Source: Carboxylicivirga sediminis
GTDB taxonomy: Bacteria > Bacteroidota > Bacteroidia > Bacteroidales > Marinilabiliaceae
Reading direction: 5' to 3'
Length of the DNA stretch: 44,410 nucleotides
NCBI RefSeq assembly: GCF_018156225.1
Contig: NZ_JAGTAR010000044.1
Span: 1 to 44,410, forward strand
Part shown: one piece after another, positions 9,218 through 18,889 of the stretch
How positions within the stretch are numbered: position 1 is the stretch's first letter
How the letters are laid out: the number at the start of each line of letters is the position of its first letter
Program-made: the position numbers and the translations under genes
The notes under the pieces: generated by a model
Database searches by the model: none
What the model was told of the DNA's origin: nothing
What the model saw: the letters and a program-made list of their open reading frames with translations, nothing else

Positions 9218-11026
9218 ATGAAGAACCTTGATTACGGTATCATTGGAAATTGCAGAAGTGCTGCGCTGGTTTCGAAAACCGGCTCTGTTGAATGGCTATG
9301 TTTACCTCACTTTGCCGCACCTTCGACCTTTGCCAGAATCCTGGATGATAAGAAAGGCGGATTTTTTAGTGTTAAACCAGTAGGTGACTACGAAACTGAG
9401 CAGTTTTATATACCTCGCACCAATATACTTGTCACCAAATTCACCTGTGAATCAGGTGTTTTTGAATTACATGATTTTATGCCACGCTATCGCAATGAGC
9501 ACGGCGTATACTATACACCACCTGATATTGTCAGGTACATCAAGCATATTTCAGGCTCGGTTAATGTGGTCATCAACTTCGAACCAAAGCTGGTTTATGC
9601 CATGTCTAATACGGCTATTGATGTTGAAGAGGAATACATAAAAGCCTACACTACCGATGGCGAGTATGATTCTGTTTATCTTTATTCGTCTTTCGACAAG
9701 AGAAGTATAAAAGACAGACTGCCAGTAACCATTAAGCAAAACGAATACTTGCTGTTGAGTTATAATCAAAAGTTACTAAAGCAATCAACTAATCGCTCGT
9801 ACCTGAAGCATCAGCGCACTAAAGTGTATTGGCTTAACTGGTCGGACAAAACCACCAGCTTTAAGAGTTACGAAGCTGCCATTAATCGGAGCGCCTTGAC
9901 GCTAAAATTGCTAAATTACCAGAAATCAGGTGCCATTCTGGCTGCACTCACCACTTCACTGCCCGAAACCATTGGTGAAGTGCGTAACTGGGATTATCGT
10001 TTCTGTTGGATACGTGATGCATCGATGGTGGTAAAAATCATGACAGAACTGGGGCATGAGCGAATTGCCGAGCGTTACCTGAATTTTATCATCAGCCTAA
10101 TGCCTGATAAAGGCCAGAAAATGCAGATTATGTATGGCATCCATGGCGAAAAAGAACTCACCGAGGTGGAACTTGACCACTTGGCAGGTTACGAAGGCAG
10201 TAAACCGGTTCGCATTGGTAACGCCGCATATGTGCAAAAGCAGAATGATATTTATGGCATCCTGATGGATGTGGTGCTGCAGTATTTTGAAAGATTCCGC
10301 TCAACACTGGGCAACAGTGAAGACTTATGGACCATTGTGCGAAACATTGTTAAGGTGGTTGATGAAAACTGGCAAGAACCAGATAAGGGCATCTGGGAGA
10401 TTCGCAGCGAAGGCAAACATTTCACATTTAGCAAAGTTTTGTGCTGGGTAGCCATTGATCGTGCCCGCAAAATTGCGACACTTTTAAAGCGCGACACCTA
10501 TGCAACCGAATGGAAGAAGCTGGAGGAAACAATAGCTGCCGATATTCATAAAAATGCCTGGTCAGAACAAAAACATACGTTTACTCAGTCATATGGCTCC
10601 AATGATTTAGATGCAGCAGTGCTGCTGATGGAAACCTATGGTTTTATAAAGGCGGATGACCAGCGTTATAAGAAAACAGTGCTGGCTATTCAAAAGGAGC
10701 TGGAACACGATGGACTGATGTATAGGTATAAGAATGAAGATGATTTTGGCGAACCACAGTCAGCATTTACTATTTGCTCATTCTGGTTGATTAACAGCCT
10801 ATATAAAATTGGGCTTAAAGATGAAGCCAAACGTAAGTTTGATGCCTTACTGGCTTGCTCAAACCACCTGGGCTTATTCAGTGAAGACCTGGATTTTAAA
10901 ACGCGACGTTTGTTGGGTAACTTTCCACAGGCCTATTCCCACTTGGCTATCATTGAAACTGCTATTACATTATCTGGCGCACAAATATCCAAAGAAGCTC
11001 AGATCATGAAATCGATTCATCATTAA
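9218..11026 (+). CDS. glycoside hydrolase family 15 protein (glucoamylase/trehalase-like)
   Basis: A 602-residue GH15 enzyme with the N-terminal beta-sandwich and C-terminal (alpha/alpha)6 barrel of the bacterial type. Seen: RNWDYRFCWIRDAS marks the start of the barrel. WEIRSEGKHFTFSKVLCW contains the putative general acid Glu394. The segment SEDLD followed by LLGNFPQAYSHLA holds the putative base Glu556. No signal peptide, so cytosolic. The open frame begins at a TTG at 9212, but the ATG at 9218 (MKNLDYGIIGNCRSAAL) is the natural start. GH15 includes glucoamylases, glucodextranases and inverting trehalases. Its position opposite the trehalose synthase makes trehalose or a related alpha-glucan the likely substrate (inference). 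Confidence 0.9.
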   Translation: MKNLDYGIIGNCRSAALVSKTGSVEWLCLPHFAAPSTFARILDDKKGGFFSVKPVGDYETEQFYIPRTNILVTKFTCESGVFELHDFMPRYRNEHGVYYTPPDIVRYIKHISGSVNVVINFEPKLVYAMSNTAIDVEEEYIKAYTTDGEYDSVYLYSSFDKRSIKDRLPVTIKQNEYLLLSYNQKLLKQSTNRSYLKHQRTKVYWLNWSDKTTSFKSYEAAINRSALTLKLLNYQKSGAILAALTTSLPETIGEVRNWDYRFCWIRDASMVVKIMTELGHERIAERYLNFIISLMPDKGQKMQIMYGIHGEKELTEVELDHLAGYEGSKPVRIGNAAYVQKQNDIYGILMDVVLQYFERFRSTLGNSEDLWTIVRNIVKVVDENWQEPDKGIWEIRSEGKHFTFSKVLCWVAIDRARKIATLLKRDTYATEWKKLEETIAADIHKNAWSEQKHTFTQSYGSNDLDAAVLLMETYGFIKADDQRYKKTVLAIQKELEHDGLMYRYKNEDDFGEPQSAFTICSFWLINSLYKIGLKDEAKRKFDALLACSNHLGLFSEDLDFKTRRLLGNFPQAYSHLAIIETAITLSGAQISKEAQIMKSIHH

Positions 11027-11050
11027 AAGCAATCATCACATAGCATACAA

Positions 11051-11083
11051 ACAATAAAGCCGGCTAAAAGCCGGCTTTATTGT
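11051..11083. terminator. bidirectional terminator between GH15 and ferritin genes
   Basis: A perfect 14-bp stem (11051-11064 with 11070-11083) and 5-nt loop. A-rich and T-rich flanks on both sides make it a terminator for both convergent genes. Confidence 0.9.
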
Positions 11084-11149
11084 TTATCATCCTTAGCATC
11101 TAAATATCTGGATGAATTTTATTCTTTGCATTAGCTGCCGTGTTAGAAA

Positions 11150-11656
11150 TTACTCAGAACTGGCAGGCACTTGACCACGCATACCCATGATATCACGATC
11201 AAACATATACAGGTTGTGGTCACCCAATAGTCTTAGTTTATCGTTAATGGCAGCTACAGAAGCTTCCTCTTCAATCTGCTCAGTAACGAACCATTGAATC
11301 CAGTTATGAGTAGTAAAATCTTTTTCTTCTAAACAAACCCCTACAATGCCACTGATTAACTCAGTAACATATTGCTCATGCTCATACACTTTGGCAAATA
11401 CAGCTTTAATGTCTTTGTATTCAGACGGCGGCTGTTCTACTGAAGGAATAATAGCTTTACCACCACGCTCATTTACATATTTAATAAATTTCATCATGTG
11501 CAAACGCTCTTCTTCTGCCTGGGCATACAACCAATTGGCTGTTCCTTCATACCCATTAGTGTCGGCCCAAACAGCCATTGCCAAATATAAATTAGATGAA
11601 TAAGCTTCTTTTTCAATCTGATTAACCAGAATTTCTTCGACTTTTTTCTTAAGCAT
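11150..11656 (-). CDS. ftnA: ferritin (FtnA-type)
   Basis: A non-haem ferritin subunit storing iron as a 24-mer cage in the cytosol. The 168-residue length is normal. The four-helix bundle carries ferroxidase-centre candidates: Glu17 (EKEAYSSNLYLAMA), the EEERLHMMKF motif (Glu49/Glu50/His53), a Glu near 94 and Gln127 in VTEQIEEE. The presence of His53 and the overall style mark it as ferritin rather than bacterioferritin. It is monocistronic: it is convergent with the GH15 gene, and the acyl-CoA carboxylase operon is divergent from it. Its promoter candidate lies very close upstream. Confidence 0.95.
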   Translation of the reverse strand: MLKKKVEEILVNQIEKEAYSSNLYLAMAVWADTNGYEGTANWLYAQAEEERLHMMKFIKYVNERGGKAIIPSVEQPPSEYKDIKAVFAKVYEHEQYVTELISGIVGVCLEEKDFTTHNWIQWFVTEQIEEEASVAAINDKLRLLGDHNLYMFDRDIMGMRGQVPASSE

Positions 11657-11683
11657 AACAGTTAAAAATTAAGATTCTAATAG

Positions 11684-11691
11684 CAAATATA
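11684..11691 (-). promoter_or_regulatory. -7 promoter box of ferritin gene
   Basis: On the minus strand TATATTTG matches TAnnTTTG exactly, 28 nt before the ferritin start. A TTG lies 16 nt further upstream, somewhat closer than the usual 19-21 nt, so the -33 element is uncertain. Confidence 0.45.
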
Positions 11692-11761
11692 CACTTAATA
11701 AACCATCCAATCGGTCAGCTGTTTAGCCACATTCTTATTTATAATCATTCCACACAAATTC

Positions 11762-11784
11762 ATCAAACCGTTTGGAAGTTTGAT
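11762..11784. promoter_or_regulatory. inverted repeat in ferritin/carboxylase intergenic region
   Basis: ATCAAAC (11762-11768) and GTTTGAT (11778-11784) form a perfect 7-bp inverted repeat with 9-nt spacing. It lies between the divergent ferritin and biotin carboxylase genes, where an operator could serve either. Function unknown. Confidence 0.3.
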
Positions 11785-11882
11785 AAAATTCAGCTTTTTT
11801 GCACATCGGAATTAAAGGTCTTTTAATGTTATTTAAAACATTTTGACTTCTAATTTTTTATAATTGAAATCTTTATTCCATT

Positions 11883-13397
11883 ATGATCAGAAAAGTCTTA
11901 GTTGCTAACCGAGGCGAAATTGCTGTCCGCGTTATGCGATCGTGTCGCGAGATGGGCTTACGCTCGGTAGCTATTTATTCCGAAGCTGACAGAACTGCCA
12001 TGCATGTCAGGTACGCCGACGAAGCCTACTGTGTAGGTCCGGCCACATCAGCAGAAAGCTATCTTAATATTGAGAAAATTATTGAAGTGGCCAAGGTTTC
12101 AAAATCTGATGCCATTCACCCAGGCTATGGTTTCCTTTCGGAAAATGCCAGTTTTGCTGAAGCAGTTGACAAAGCGGGTATCATATTTATCGGCCCATCG
12201 ATCCATGCGATCAATACCATGGGCGATAAACTAACAGCCAGGCAGTTAATGATAGAATCAGGTGTTCCGGTAGTGCCAGGCACAAAAGAAAATATTGATG
12301 ATCCAAAAAAGCTGAAAACAATTGCTGCCGAAATAGGCTATCCGATTATGCTGAAAGCCAGTGCTGGTGGAGGTGGGAAAGGTATGCGACTAGTTCGTGA
12401 AGAAAAAGACCTGGTGAATGCCTATAACATGGCTAAGTCTGAAGCTCGTTCAGCGTTTGGCGATGATGCTGTGTATATGGAGAAATACATTGAATCACCT
12501 CATCACATTGAGTTTCAGATAATGGCCGACCAACATGGCAATTACGTCCATCTATTTGAACGCGAGTGCTCAGTGCAACGACGTCATCAGAAAGTGGTTG
12601 AGGAAACGCCATCTCCGCTTATGACGCCAGAACTGCGAAATAAAATGGGTGAGCAAGCCATTGCTGCAGCCAAATCAGTTGATTATATTGGAGCAGGCAC
12701 GGTTGAGTTCCTGGTGGACAATGACCATAATTTTTACTTTTTGGAAATGAATACGCGCCTCCAGGTTGAGCACCCAATAACCGAACGCACCACTGGTGTT
12801 GACCTTGTGAAAGCACAAATTAACGTTGCAAACGGCCTCCCTCTTGAATTCAAACAAGACGATTTGCGACAAAATGGCCATGCCATTGAGTGTCGTATCT
12901 ACGCCGAGGACCATAAAAATAATTTTATGCCTTGCCCAGGGGTGGTGAAAAACATTACTGAGCCCATGGGACTGGGTATGCGTACCGATGGTTATGTATA
13001 CGAAGGGTATGAAATCCCATTCCATTACGATCCAATGATATCAAAGGTAATATCTTGGGCACCCACCCGTATGGAGGCCATTGATCGTATGAAACGTGCG
13101 CTTTACGAATATAAAATCACCGGGGTAAAAACCTCCATCCCATTTGTAGCCCGCATTATGGAAGCCAAAGATTTTGTTGAGGGCAACTACGATACGCACT
13201 TCATCGAAAAGAATATGGACTTTTTAATGACGGAAGAGGACGATTGTACAGATTATTGCGAGGACATCGCCTTGTTTGTGGCCTATCTGGATTATACCCA
13301 GAAACTAAAAGATGCCGCTGATAAAAGCAATGTTGCCACACCAAATCAATCGGCCTGGAAAGAGTACGCACGCCGCAAAAACATCTTACGACTATAA
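11883..13397 (+). CDS. acyl-CoA (propionyl/acetyl) carboxylase, biotin carboxylase subunit
   Basis: ATP-dependent carboxylation of the biotin on the carrier protein. Seen: the N-terminal preATP-grasp start MIRKVLVANRGEIAVRVMRSC, the ATP-grasp glycine loop KASAGGGGKGMRLVR (about 157-171), ECSVQRRHQKVVEE, and the catalytic MNTRLQVEHPITE segment (about 285-300). The C-terminal biotin-carboxylase domain runs to about 450. The 504 residues exceed a minimal AccC (about 450) by a short charged tail, as is usual in the separate-subunit acyl-CoA carboxylases of this phylum. First gene of a three-gene operon, 11 nt ahead of the carrier. Together with an MmdA-type carboxyltransferase, the complex is best read as propionyl-CoA carboxylase. 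Confidence 0.93.
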   Translation: MIRKVLVANRGEIAVRVMRSCREMGLRSVAIYSEADRTAMHVRYADEAYCVGPATSAESYLNIEKIIEVAKVSKSDAIHPGYGFLSENASFAEAVDKAGIIFIGPSIHAINTMGDKLTARQLMIESGVPVVPGTKENIDDPKKLKTIAAEIGYPIMLKASAGGGGKGMRLVREEKDLVNAYNMAKSEARSAFGDDAVYMEKYIESPHHIEFQIMADQHGNYVHLFERECSVQRRHQKVVEETPSPLMTPELRNKMGEQAIAAAKSVDYIGAGTVEFLVDNDHNFYFLEMNTRLQVEHPITERTTGVDLVKAQINVANGLPLEFKQDDLRQNGHAIECRIYAEDHKNNFMPCPGVVKNITEPMGLGMRTDGYVYEGYEIPFHYDPMISKVISWAPTRMEAIDRMKRALYEYKITGVKTSIPFVARIMEAKDFVEGNYDTHFIEKNMDFLMTEEDDCTDYCEDIALFVAYLDYTQKLKDAADKSNVATPNQSAWKEYARRKNILRL

Positions 13398-13408
13398 AAT
13401 CAGCCACT

Positions 13409-13915
13409 ATGCCAATAGAATTAAAAATAGATACGCGCCTTGCCAGAATTAAAATTCTTGAGCAGGATGGCTCGAAATACAAAGTTGATATTGATGGCCG
13501 GATTTACGATCTGGATCTTATCAAGGTAGAATCAGATACGTATTCTATACTGCTGGATGGTCAGTCCATTAACATGGAGATGATTGAAGGAGACAGCCTG
13601 AATGAGTACAAGGTTAACACCATCAGTAACTATTATGAAATTGAAGTGATTGACGCTGCTACGCGCTATCGTAACTCTTCTAAATCCTCACTGGATGCCG
13701 GAGGTAATATTATTTCAACACCTATGCCGGGTAAAATTGTGAAAATACCTGTTAAAGAAGGTGATACTGTAGAAAAAGGTCAAACAGTAGTCATTGTTTC
13801 TGCCATGAAAATGGAAAGTGAATACAAGAGTGCTGTTGATGGCATTGTAAAGAAGGTTTATGTAGCAGAAGGTGAAGCTGTTGAAGGCCACCAGCCTCTA
13901 GTAGAAATTGAATAA
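13409..13915 (+). CDS. biotin carboxyl carrier protein of acyl-CoA carboxylase
   Basis: A 168-residue carrier that swings CO2-biotin between the biotin carboxylase and the carboxyltransferase. The C-terminal biotinyl domain is clear: TPMPGKIVKIPVKEGDTVEKG, then the AMKM biotinylation motif with Lys134, then a second lipoyl-like half ending in PLVEIE. The N-terminal 90 residues form a small beta-rich region resembling the BT (carboxylase-transferase linking) domain of propionyl-CoA carboxylase alpha, which fits a role in holding the complex together (inference). 15 nt separate it from the carboxyltransferase gene. Confidence 0.93.
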   Translation: MPIELKIDTRLARIKILEQDGSKYKVDIDGRIYDLDLIKVESDTYSILLDGQSINMEMIEGDSLNEYKVNTISNYYEIEVIDAATRYRNSSKSSLDAGGNIISTPMPGKIVKIPVKEGDTVEKGQTVVIVSAMKMESEYKSAVDGIVKKVYVAEGEAVEGHQPLVEIE

Positions 13916-13930
13916 CTAATAGTTTGAAAG

Positions 13931-15469
13931 ATGCAAAATTTAAAAGAAAAATATAAGAAGTTTGAAGAACGTAACCGCGAAGCCGAAGCAGGTGGTGGCG
14001 AAGCACGTATTGAAAAACAACATAAGGGTGGTAAACTGACAGCCCGCGAACGCATTGACATCTTTTTGGATGCCGGAACGTTTGTTGAACTCGATAAACT
14101 GGTAAAACATCAGTGCAATAATTTTGGCATGGAAAAAACCCAGTTTCCGGGTGATGGTTTTATTACCGGTTATGGAAAAGTAGATGGTCGACTCGTGTAT
14201 GTTTTTGCACAGGACTTTACTGTTTTCGGGGGGTCATTAAGTCGTACCAATGCCGATAAGATCATTAAAATATCTAACATGGCACTAAAAATGGGTGCTC
14301 CGCTAATTGGGCTTAATGACTCAGGTGGTGCCCGCATACAAGAAGGGGTTCAAAGTTTAGCCGGATATGGTGACATCTTCTACCTCAATGTTAAAGCTTC
14401 AGGTGTTATTCCCCAAATATCGGCCATAATGGGGCCTTGTGCAGGTGGTGCTGTTTACTCCCCTGCCCTCACCGACTTTATTTTTATGGTAAAAGACACC
14501 AGTTATATGTTTGTAACAGGGCCTGATGTGATTAAAACAGTCACACATGAAGAGGTGACCAAGGAAGAACTGGGAGGTGCGCATACGCATAATGCCAAAA
14601 GTGGTGTGGCACACTTTATGGCTGATAACGACGAACATACATTAATGATGATTCGTGAGTTACTGAGCTTTATTCCTTCCAACAATATGGAAGATCCGCC
14701 AGTATTACCAACCACTGATGATATACGTCGTGAAAGTCCTGAGCTGCAGGAGCTAATACCAGCCGATCCGAACAAGCCCTATGATATGCACGACCTGATT
14801 AGCAAAGTAGTGGATAACAAACACTTTTTTGAGGTGATGCCCCATTACGCCCAGAACATTATCACTGGCTTTGGACGTATGGCTGGTCGAACTGTAGGTA
14901 TTGTAGCCAATCAGCCTAACTACCTGGCTGGTGTCCTCGACATTGAATCATCGACTAAAGGAGCCCGCTTTGTACGTTTCTGTGATGCGTTCAATATTCC
15001 TATTGTGACCTTTGTGGATGTACCAGGATTCTTACCAGGAACTGTGCAGGAGTATGGCGGTATTATCAAACACGGCGCCAAACTACTATATGCCTATGCC
15101 GAAGCTACAGTACCAAAAATCACGATTATTACACGTAAAGCCTACGGTGGCGCCTACGATGTAATGGCATCCAAGCACCTGATGGCTGATATTAACTTTG
15201 CCTATCCAACAGCTGAGATTGCTGTGATGGGCCCGGAGGGAGCAGTGAATATTATCTTCCGAGGAGAAACAGATGATATAGCAAAAGCCGAACGTGTGGA
15301 TGACTACCGCGAGAACTTTGCCAATCCGTATCGTGCTGCTGAATTAGGCTATATTGATGAAATCATTTTGCCTAAAGAGACACGCTTTAAACTCATACAG
15401 GCACTTGAGATGACTCAAAACAAAAGCGAAACAGCACCGTTGAAAAAACATGGCAATATGCCATTATAA
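13931..15469 (+). CDS. acyl-CoA carboxylase carboxyltransferase subunit (PccB/MmdA type)
   Basis: Transfers carboxyl from biotin to an acyl-CoA, most likely propionyl-CoA to methylmalonyl-CoA. At 512 residues it is the normal length, with two crotonase-like halves. Seen: [17 protein letters not shown] near the N-terminus, then [17 protein letters not shown] and the oxyanion-hole segment [16 protein letters not shown] in the first half, then [32 protein letters not shown] and [17 protein letters not shown] in the second. These match PccB/MmdA more closely than AccA/AccD. The membrane decarboxylase subunits (MmdB and related) are not next door, so a soluble carboxylase is favoured over a sodium-pumping decarboxylase. 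A strong terminator follows. Confidence 0.92.
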   Translation: MQNLKEKYKKFEERNREAEAGGGEARIEKQHKGGKLTARERIDIFLDAGTFVELDKLVKHQCNNFGMEKTQFPGDGFITGYGKVDGRLVYVFAQDFTVFGGSLSRTNADKIIKISNMALKMGAPLIGLNDSGGARIQEGVQSLAGYGDIFYLNVKASGVIPQISAIMGPCAGGAVYSPALTDFIFMVKDTSYMFVTGPDVIKTVTHEEVTKEELGGAHTHNAKSGVAHFMADNDEHTLMMIRELLSFIPSNNMEDPPVLPTTDDIRRESPELQELIPADPNKPYDMHDLISKVVDNKHFFEVMPHYAQNIITGFGRMAGRTVGIVANQPNYLAGVLDIESSTKGARFVRFCDAFNIPIVTFVDVPGFLPGTVQEYGGIIKHGAKLLYAYAEATVPKITIITRKAYGGAYDVMASKHLMADINFAYPTAEIAVMGPEGAVNIIFRGETDDIAKAERVDDYRENFANPYRAAELGYIDEIILPKETRFKLIQALEMTQNKSETAPLKKHGNMPL

Positions 15470-15510
15470 AGGTTAACTATCGTTTAATTTACAGCCGTAT
15501 ATTCCTTGAA

Positions 15511-15545
15511 GGGTATTGTTCTTAACAGAAGACAATACCCTTTTT
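15511..15545 (+). terminator. terminator of carboxylase operon
   Basis: GGGTATTGT (15511-15519) pairs with ACAATACCC (15532-15540). A further CTT/AAG extension is possible after a one-base bulge. A T-run follows at 15541-15545. Confidence 0.9.
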
Positions 15546-15592
15546 ATTAGCAGTTTATCACTGATATCCTGCCAGGTTTGAACATCAGTTTG

Positions 15593-15622
15593 TTTGTGTT
15601 GTTGAACTTTGGGTTAGCTTTG
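15593..15622 (+). promoter_or_regulatory. Bacteroidota-type promoter of aldo/keto reductase gene
   Basis: TTTG (15593-15596), 18 nt, TAGCTTTG (15615-15622), an exact -7 match. Transcription would start about 30 nt before the gene. Confidence 0.6.
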
Positions 15623-15660
15623 CAAGCGAATAAGCAAATACAAATATTACAAAAGCACAA

Positions 15661-16818
15661 ATGGAATACAGACGATTTGGCAAAACAAACAAACACATAA
15701 GTGTTATCACCCTTGGTGGAATGCGTTTTAAACAAGTCTGGGATAATCCACGTCAAACAATACCTACAGCCACTCAGGACCACTGTAATCAAATGGTTGA
15801 CCTGGCTATTAAACAGGGTATCAATCATTTTGAAACAGCATATGGTTATGTAAAAAGTGAAACAGTATTTGGCCGCACATTAAACAAAGAGCTTAACATT
15901 GAGCGTTCGTCGTATCACTTAATGACCAAAGGCAACCCGATGACAGCTGATGAAACACGCCGCCTGGTGGAAGAGCAATTAAATACACTTCAGACAGACT
16001 ATTTTGACTTTTATGCCTGGCATGGCATTAATACTAACGAGTTATTATATAAAGCCTGTCTGCCTGGTGGTGCTGTGGACGAGCTATTGAAGATGAAAGA
16101 AGAAGGCATCATCAAACATGTTGGCTTTAGTACTCACGGCTCATTAGAAACCATCGTTAAAGCCATCGAAACTGATTTGTTTGAATTCGTTAATCTGCAC
16201 TACTACTATTATTACCAGCGCAATCATGCTGCAGTCCAACTGGCTAAAACGAAAGATATGGGTGTGTTTATCATTTCACCCAACGATAAAGGTGGACAAT
16301 TATACAATGCTCCAGCTAAAGTACGTGAAGCTATTCCGCATGCAACGCCCATTCAGTGGAATGCCCGTTTTTGTCTGAGTCACCCCGAAATACATACTTT
16401 ATCGTTTGGCATGACCGAGGCCAGTCACTTTGACGAGATGAACGGCATATTCCCCAGTCATATCCCACTGAATCAATCGGATATGGATTCTAAAACACAA
16501 CTGGACAGAATGGTAAAAGATGATCCTTACGCACATTTTGACGGCTATGACCTGAAGCACAACTCTGATTTGGATATTCCTCTGCTATTACACTGGCGCA
16601 AGCTATGGAAATGCTATGACCTTCTTAACTTTGCCCGCTACCGCTATAAAGAGTTGAAAACACCCAACCATTGGGTCCCCGGCGTATTTGCCACACCTGA
16701 TGCTATTAATAAATTGGATTTCTCGCAGGTACCTGAATATATCCCTTTGAAAGAAATGCTGTATGAGCTACACGAGGCTTTTTATGAAGCTCCTCAACAA
16801 CTTAAAGTAATAATCTAA
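15661..16818 (+). CDS. aldo/keto reductase (no Fe-S cluster)
   Basis: NAD(P)H-dependent oxidoreductase with a TIM-barrel fold, 385 residues, cytosolic. Seen: EYRRFGKTNKHISVITLGGMRF start; the active-site segment HFETAYGY, in which the usual catalytic Asp is Glu58 and the catalytic Tyr is Tyr63; the Lys in LMTKGNP; and the His in FYAWHGI. C-terminal to the barrel is an extra helical region of about 100 residues. Unlike the Fe-S reductase at 37505-38695, it carries no cysteine cluster. It stands alone with its own promoter and is convergent with the chemoreceptor gene. Substrate unknown. Confidence 0.88.
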   Translation: MEYRRFGKTNKHISVITLGGMRFKQVWDNPRQTIPTATQDHCNQMVDLAIKQGINHFETAYGYVKSETVFGRTLNKELNIERSSYHLMTKGNPMTADETRRLVEEQLNTLQTDYFDFYAWHGINTNELLYKACLPGGAVDELLKMKEEGIIKHVGFSTHGSLETIVKAIETDLFEFVNLHYYYYYQRNHAAVQLAKTKDMGVFIISPNDKGGQLYNAPAKVREAIPHATPIQWNARFCLSHPEIHTLSFGMTEASHFDEMNGIFPSHIPLNQSDMDSKTQLDRMVKDDPYAHFDGYDLKHNSDLDIPLLLHWRKLWKCYDLLNFARYRYKELKTPNHWVPGVFATPDAINKLDFSQVPEYIPLKEMLYELHEAFYEAPQQLKVII

Positions 16819-16819
16819 A

Positions 16820-16902
16820 ACGCACCAATTAGCTGTTAGCCTATGTATTTATTTGCAGGACAATACAAGATGCTGTAATCTAATTGGTACGTTATCTTTT
16901 TT
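16820..16902. terminator. long-loop inverted repeat between convergent genes
   Basis: A 13-nt arm at 16820-16832 and its complement at 16880-16892 (one mismatch) enclose 47 nt. The right arm is followed by a T-run near 16897 on the plus strand, and the left arm by T on the minus strand. Probably a shared bidirectional terminator, although the loop is unusually long. Confidence 0.45.
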
Positions 16903-18832
16903 ATTGATTGTTGACTCTAAAAAAAGTAATCATTTGCTTTAAGTTTTCAGATTGAGAAGCTAACTCCTCAGCACTGGAAGCTAACTCCTCGGCCGATGCT
17001 GAGTTTTGCTGAGTGACATTGCTCAATTCCAGAATGGATGCATTTACTTGTGTTGTTGCACTATTCTGCTCATTGCTGGCAGCAGCTATTTCCTCTACTA
17101 ATTGAGTTGTTTTTGTTATCTCAGGTATCATCTTATGTAATTGCACCCCGGCTTCTTCAGCCATATGAAGACTATTGGTTGCACTATTCACAATTTCATC
17201 AGCAGCAACTCGTGTATTCTCAGCCAGTTTCCTGACTTCAGCAGCTACCACAGCAAATCCTCGTCCATGTTCACCTGCCCTTGCTGCCTCTACAGCCGCA
17301 TTAAGTGCCAAAATATTAGTCTGTATAGCTATATCATTGATGATTGTAATTTTATCGGTAATGTTACGTGTGGCATCTAAACTCGAAGAGGCCTTGGACA
17401 TCACCACCTCAAGCCCTTGCTTAGCGCCTTGGGCAATTGTTTTGGTGGCACTGGCATTACTGGCATTCTGCTCAACATTAGCTGCAATTTCCTCTGTTGT
17501 AGAAGATATTTCTTCAACGGAAGCCGCCTGCTCATTAGCTCCACCAGAAATCTGCTGTGCTGCAGAGCTAAGCTGTTGACTGGCTGCATTAATGCCATCA
17601 GCACCCTCGTGTATGCCATTTATTACCTCTTTAATCTTATAGAGCATCCGATTAACTGCTGAGTGTAAAGTGCCTATTTCATCACTTCGCTCATTGATAT
17701 CAATATTAACACTTAAGTCACCATCAGCCATTTGATTCATACCATGACTGATAATCTCTATTGGTTTAGTGATATTTTTGGAGATGATTAAGATAACACT
17801 CAGCATCACAATTGTACTGATTAATCCTATCACCAGAATCATTACAGATAAATGAATTGTATCTGCCATTATCTCGTCACCCGGAATATCAATCATAACC
17901 GTCCAGGGTTTGTTGGAATTACCCAAGTGAACAGGTGAATAAATGCGGGCTACTGTTGTATTCAAATGCTGCGATTCTGTTTGCTTGATATGTAACCGGC
18001 CTGCTTTTATTGCCTTAAGTGTTTCCTCATCAAAACCTGTAAATAACGTATCAATTTTAGCACCAATAAGGCTTCTGTCGGGATGAGCGGAAATAATTAA
18101 ATTATTGGTAATAATTGAGCCATATCCCGTATCATAGACCTTTAGCCGGTCATTCAGCTGCATCAGTTTTTCAAAGTCGAGGTCGATACCAACCACACCT
18201 AAAAAAACCTCATCAACTATGAGTGGTGTTACAATAGAGATGGTTGTTTCCATATCTTCTTCGAGGCCTGTAAAGCTATATTCTGAAGGATCATCAACAA
18301 ACTGCTTTTTTGTTGCTTTTGGCACCGCATAATAGGGTTCTGCATACTCGTCGGTATTGTCGTCGCTGACATGACACACAATATCGGTTCCCAAGTTTTG
18401 AAACAGTAACTCATCACCTTCTCTAAAGCAGGAGGCAGTAAAAAGCCCAATCTCCTGACTGTATTTCTTGGCATAATAGGCATCCATATTATCAAACGCA
18501 TTGGGCTCCCACATGGTCCACACCCCAAAGTAGTTCTCATTCTGCTTTAAACATTCTTTCAGTAGATCCAACACCAGGTAACGGTCCCCTGCTTCATTTT
18601 GTCTTAGCGTAAGCATGGTTTGAGCCAGTATTTCGCTGGTTGTAAGAGCCTGATTCAGGTAACTCTCAATGCTCTTTGCTTCATCCTCCCCTATAACCTG
18701 AGCCAGATGGGCTGCATCATCCTTGGCTTTTGAAAGTGTATTGAAAATAATCACACCCAAGGTGACGCTAAATACAACCAAGAAAACTGAGATAATATAA
18801 ATATTCAGTTTTGCATTTAATCCTAATTTCAT
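16901..18832 (-). CDS. methyl-accepting chemotaxis protein with periplasmic dCache domain
   Basis: Transmembrane chemoreceptor. TM1 is about residues 10-32, followed by a periplasmic sensor of about 280 residues with dCache-type features ([16 protein letters not shown], then [11 protein letters not shown]). TM2 lies near 325-350, followed by a HAMP domain. The cytoplasmic signalling hairpin has the invariant tip [27 protein letters not shown], needed to contact CheA/CheW. No C-terminal CheR-docking pentapeptide is seen. The first codon of the open frame (18838) is TTG; the ATG at 18832 (MKLGLNAKL) is preferred. Last gene of a same-strand run that starts with a histidine kinase; no cheA, cheW or cheY-cheB cluster is in the window. 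Confidence 0.93.
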   Translation of the reverse strand: MKLGLNAKLNIYIISVFLVVFSVTLGVIIFNTLSKAKDDAAHLAQVIGEDEAKSIESYLNQALTTSEILAQTMLTLRQNEAGDRYLVLDLLKECLKQNENYFGVWTMWEPNAFDNMDAYYAKKYSQEIGLFTASCFREGDELLFQNLGTDIVCHVSDDNTDEYAEPYYAVPKATKKQFVDDPSEYSFTGLEEDMETTISIVTPLIVDEVFLGVVGIDLDFEKLMQLNDRLKVYDTGYGSIITNNLIISAHPDRSLIGAKIDTLFTGFDEETLKAIKAGRLHIKQTESQHLNTTVARIYSPVHLGNSNKPWTVMIDIPGDEIMADTIHLSVMILVIGLISTIVMLSVILIISKNITKPIEIISHGMNQMADGDLSVNIDINERSDEIGTLHSAVNRMLYKIKEVINGIHEGADGINAASQQLSSAAQQISGGANEQAASVEEISSTTEEIAANVEQNASNASATKTIAQGAKQGLEVVMSKASSSLDATRNITDKITIINDIAIQTNILALNAAVEAARAGEHGRGFAVVAAEVRKLAENTRVAADEIVNSATNSLHMAEEAGVQLHKMIPEITKTTQLVEEIAAASNEQNSATTQVNASILELSNVTQQNSASAEELASSAEELASQSENLKQMITFFRVNNQ

Positions 18833-18889
18833 ACTCAACTATTATTATTCCTTTATTAATAAATCATAACTCTAACTATACCAGACACT

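Noticed and set aside
12675-13025. 116-codon minus-strand frame inside biotin carboxylase
   Set aside because: Shadow of a highly conserved gene.
17175-17579. 134-codon plus-strand Ala/Ser-rich frame inside the chemoreceptor gene
   Set aside because: Mirror of the repetitive helical signalling domain; no start context or homology.
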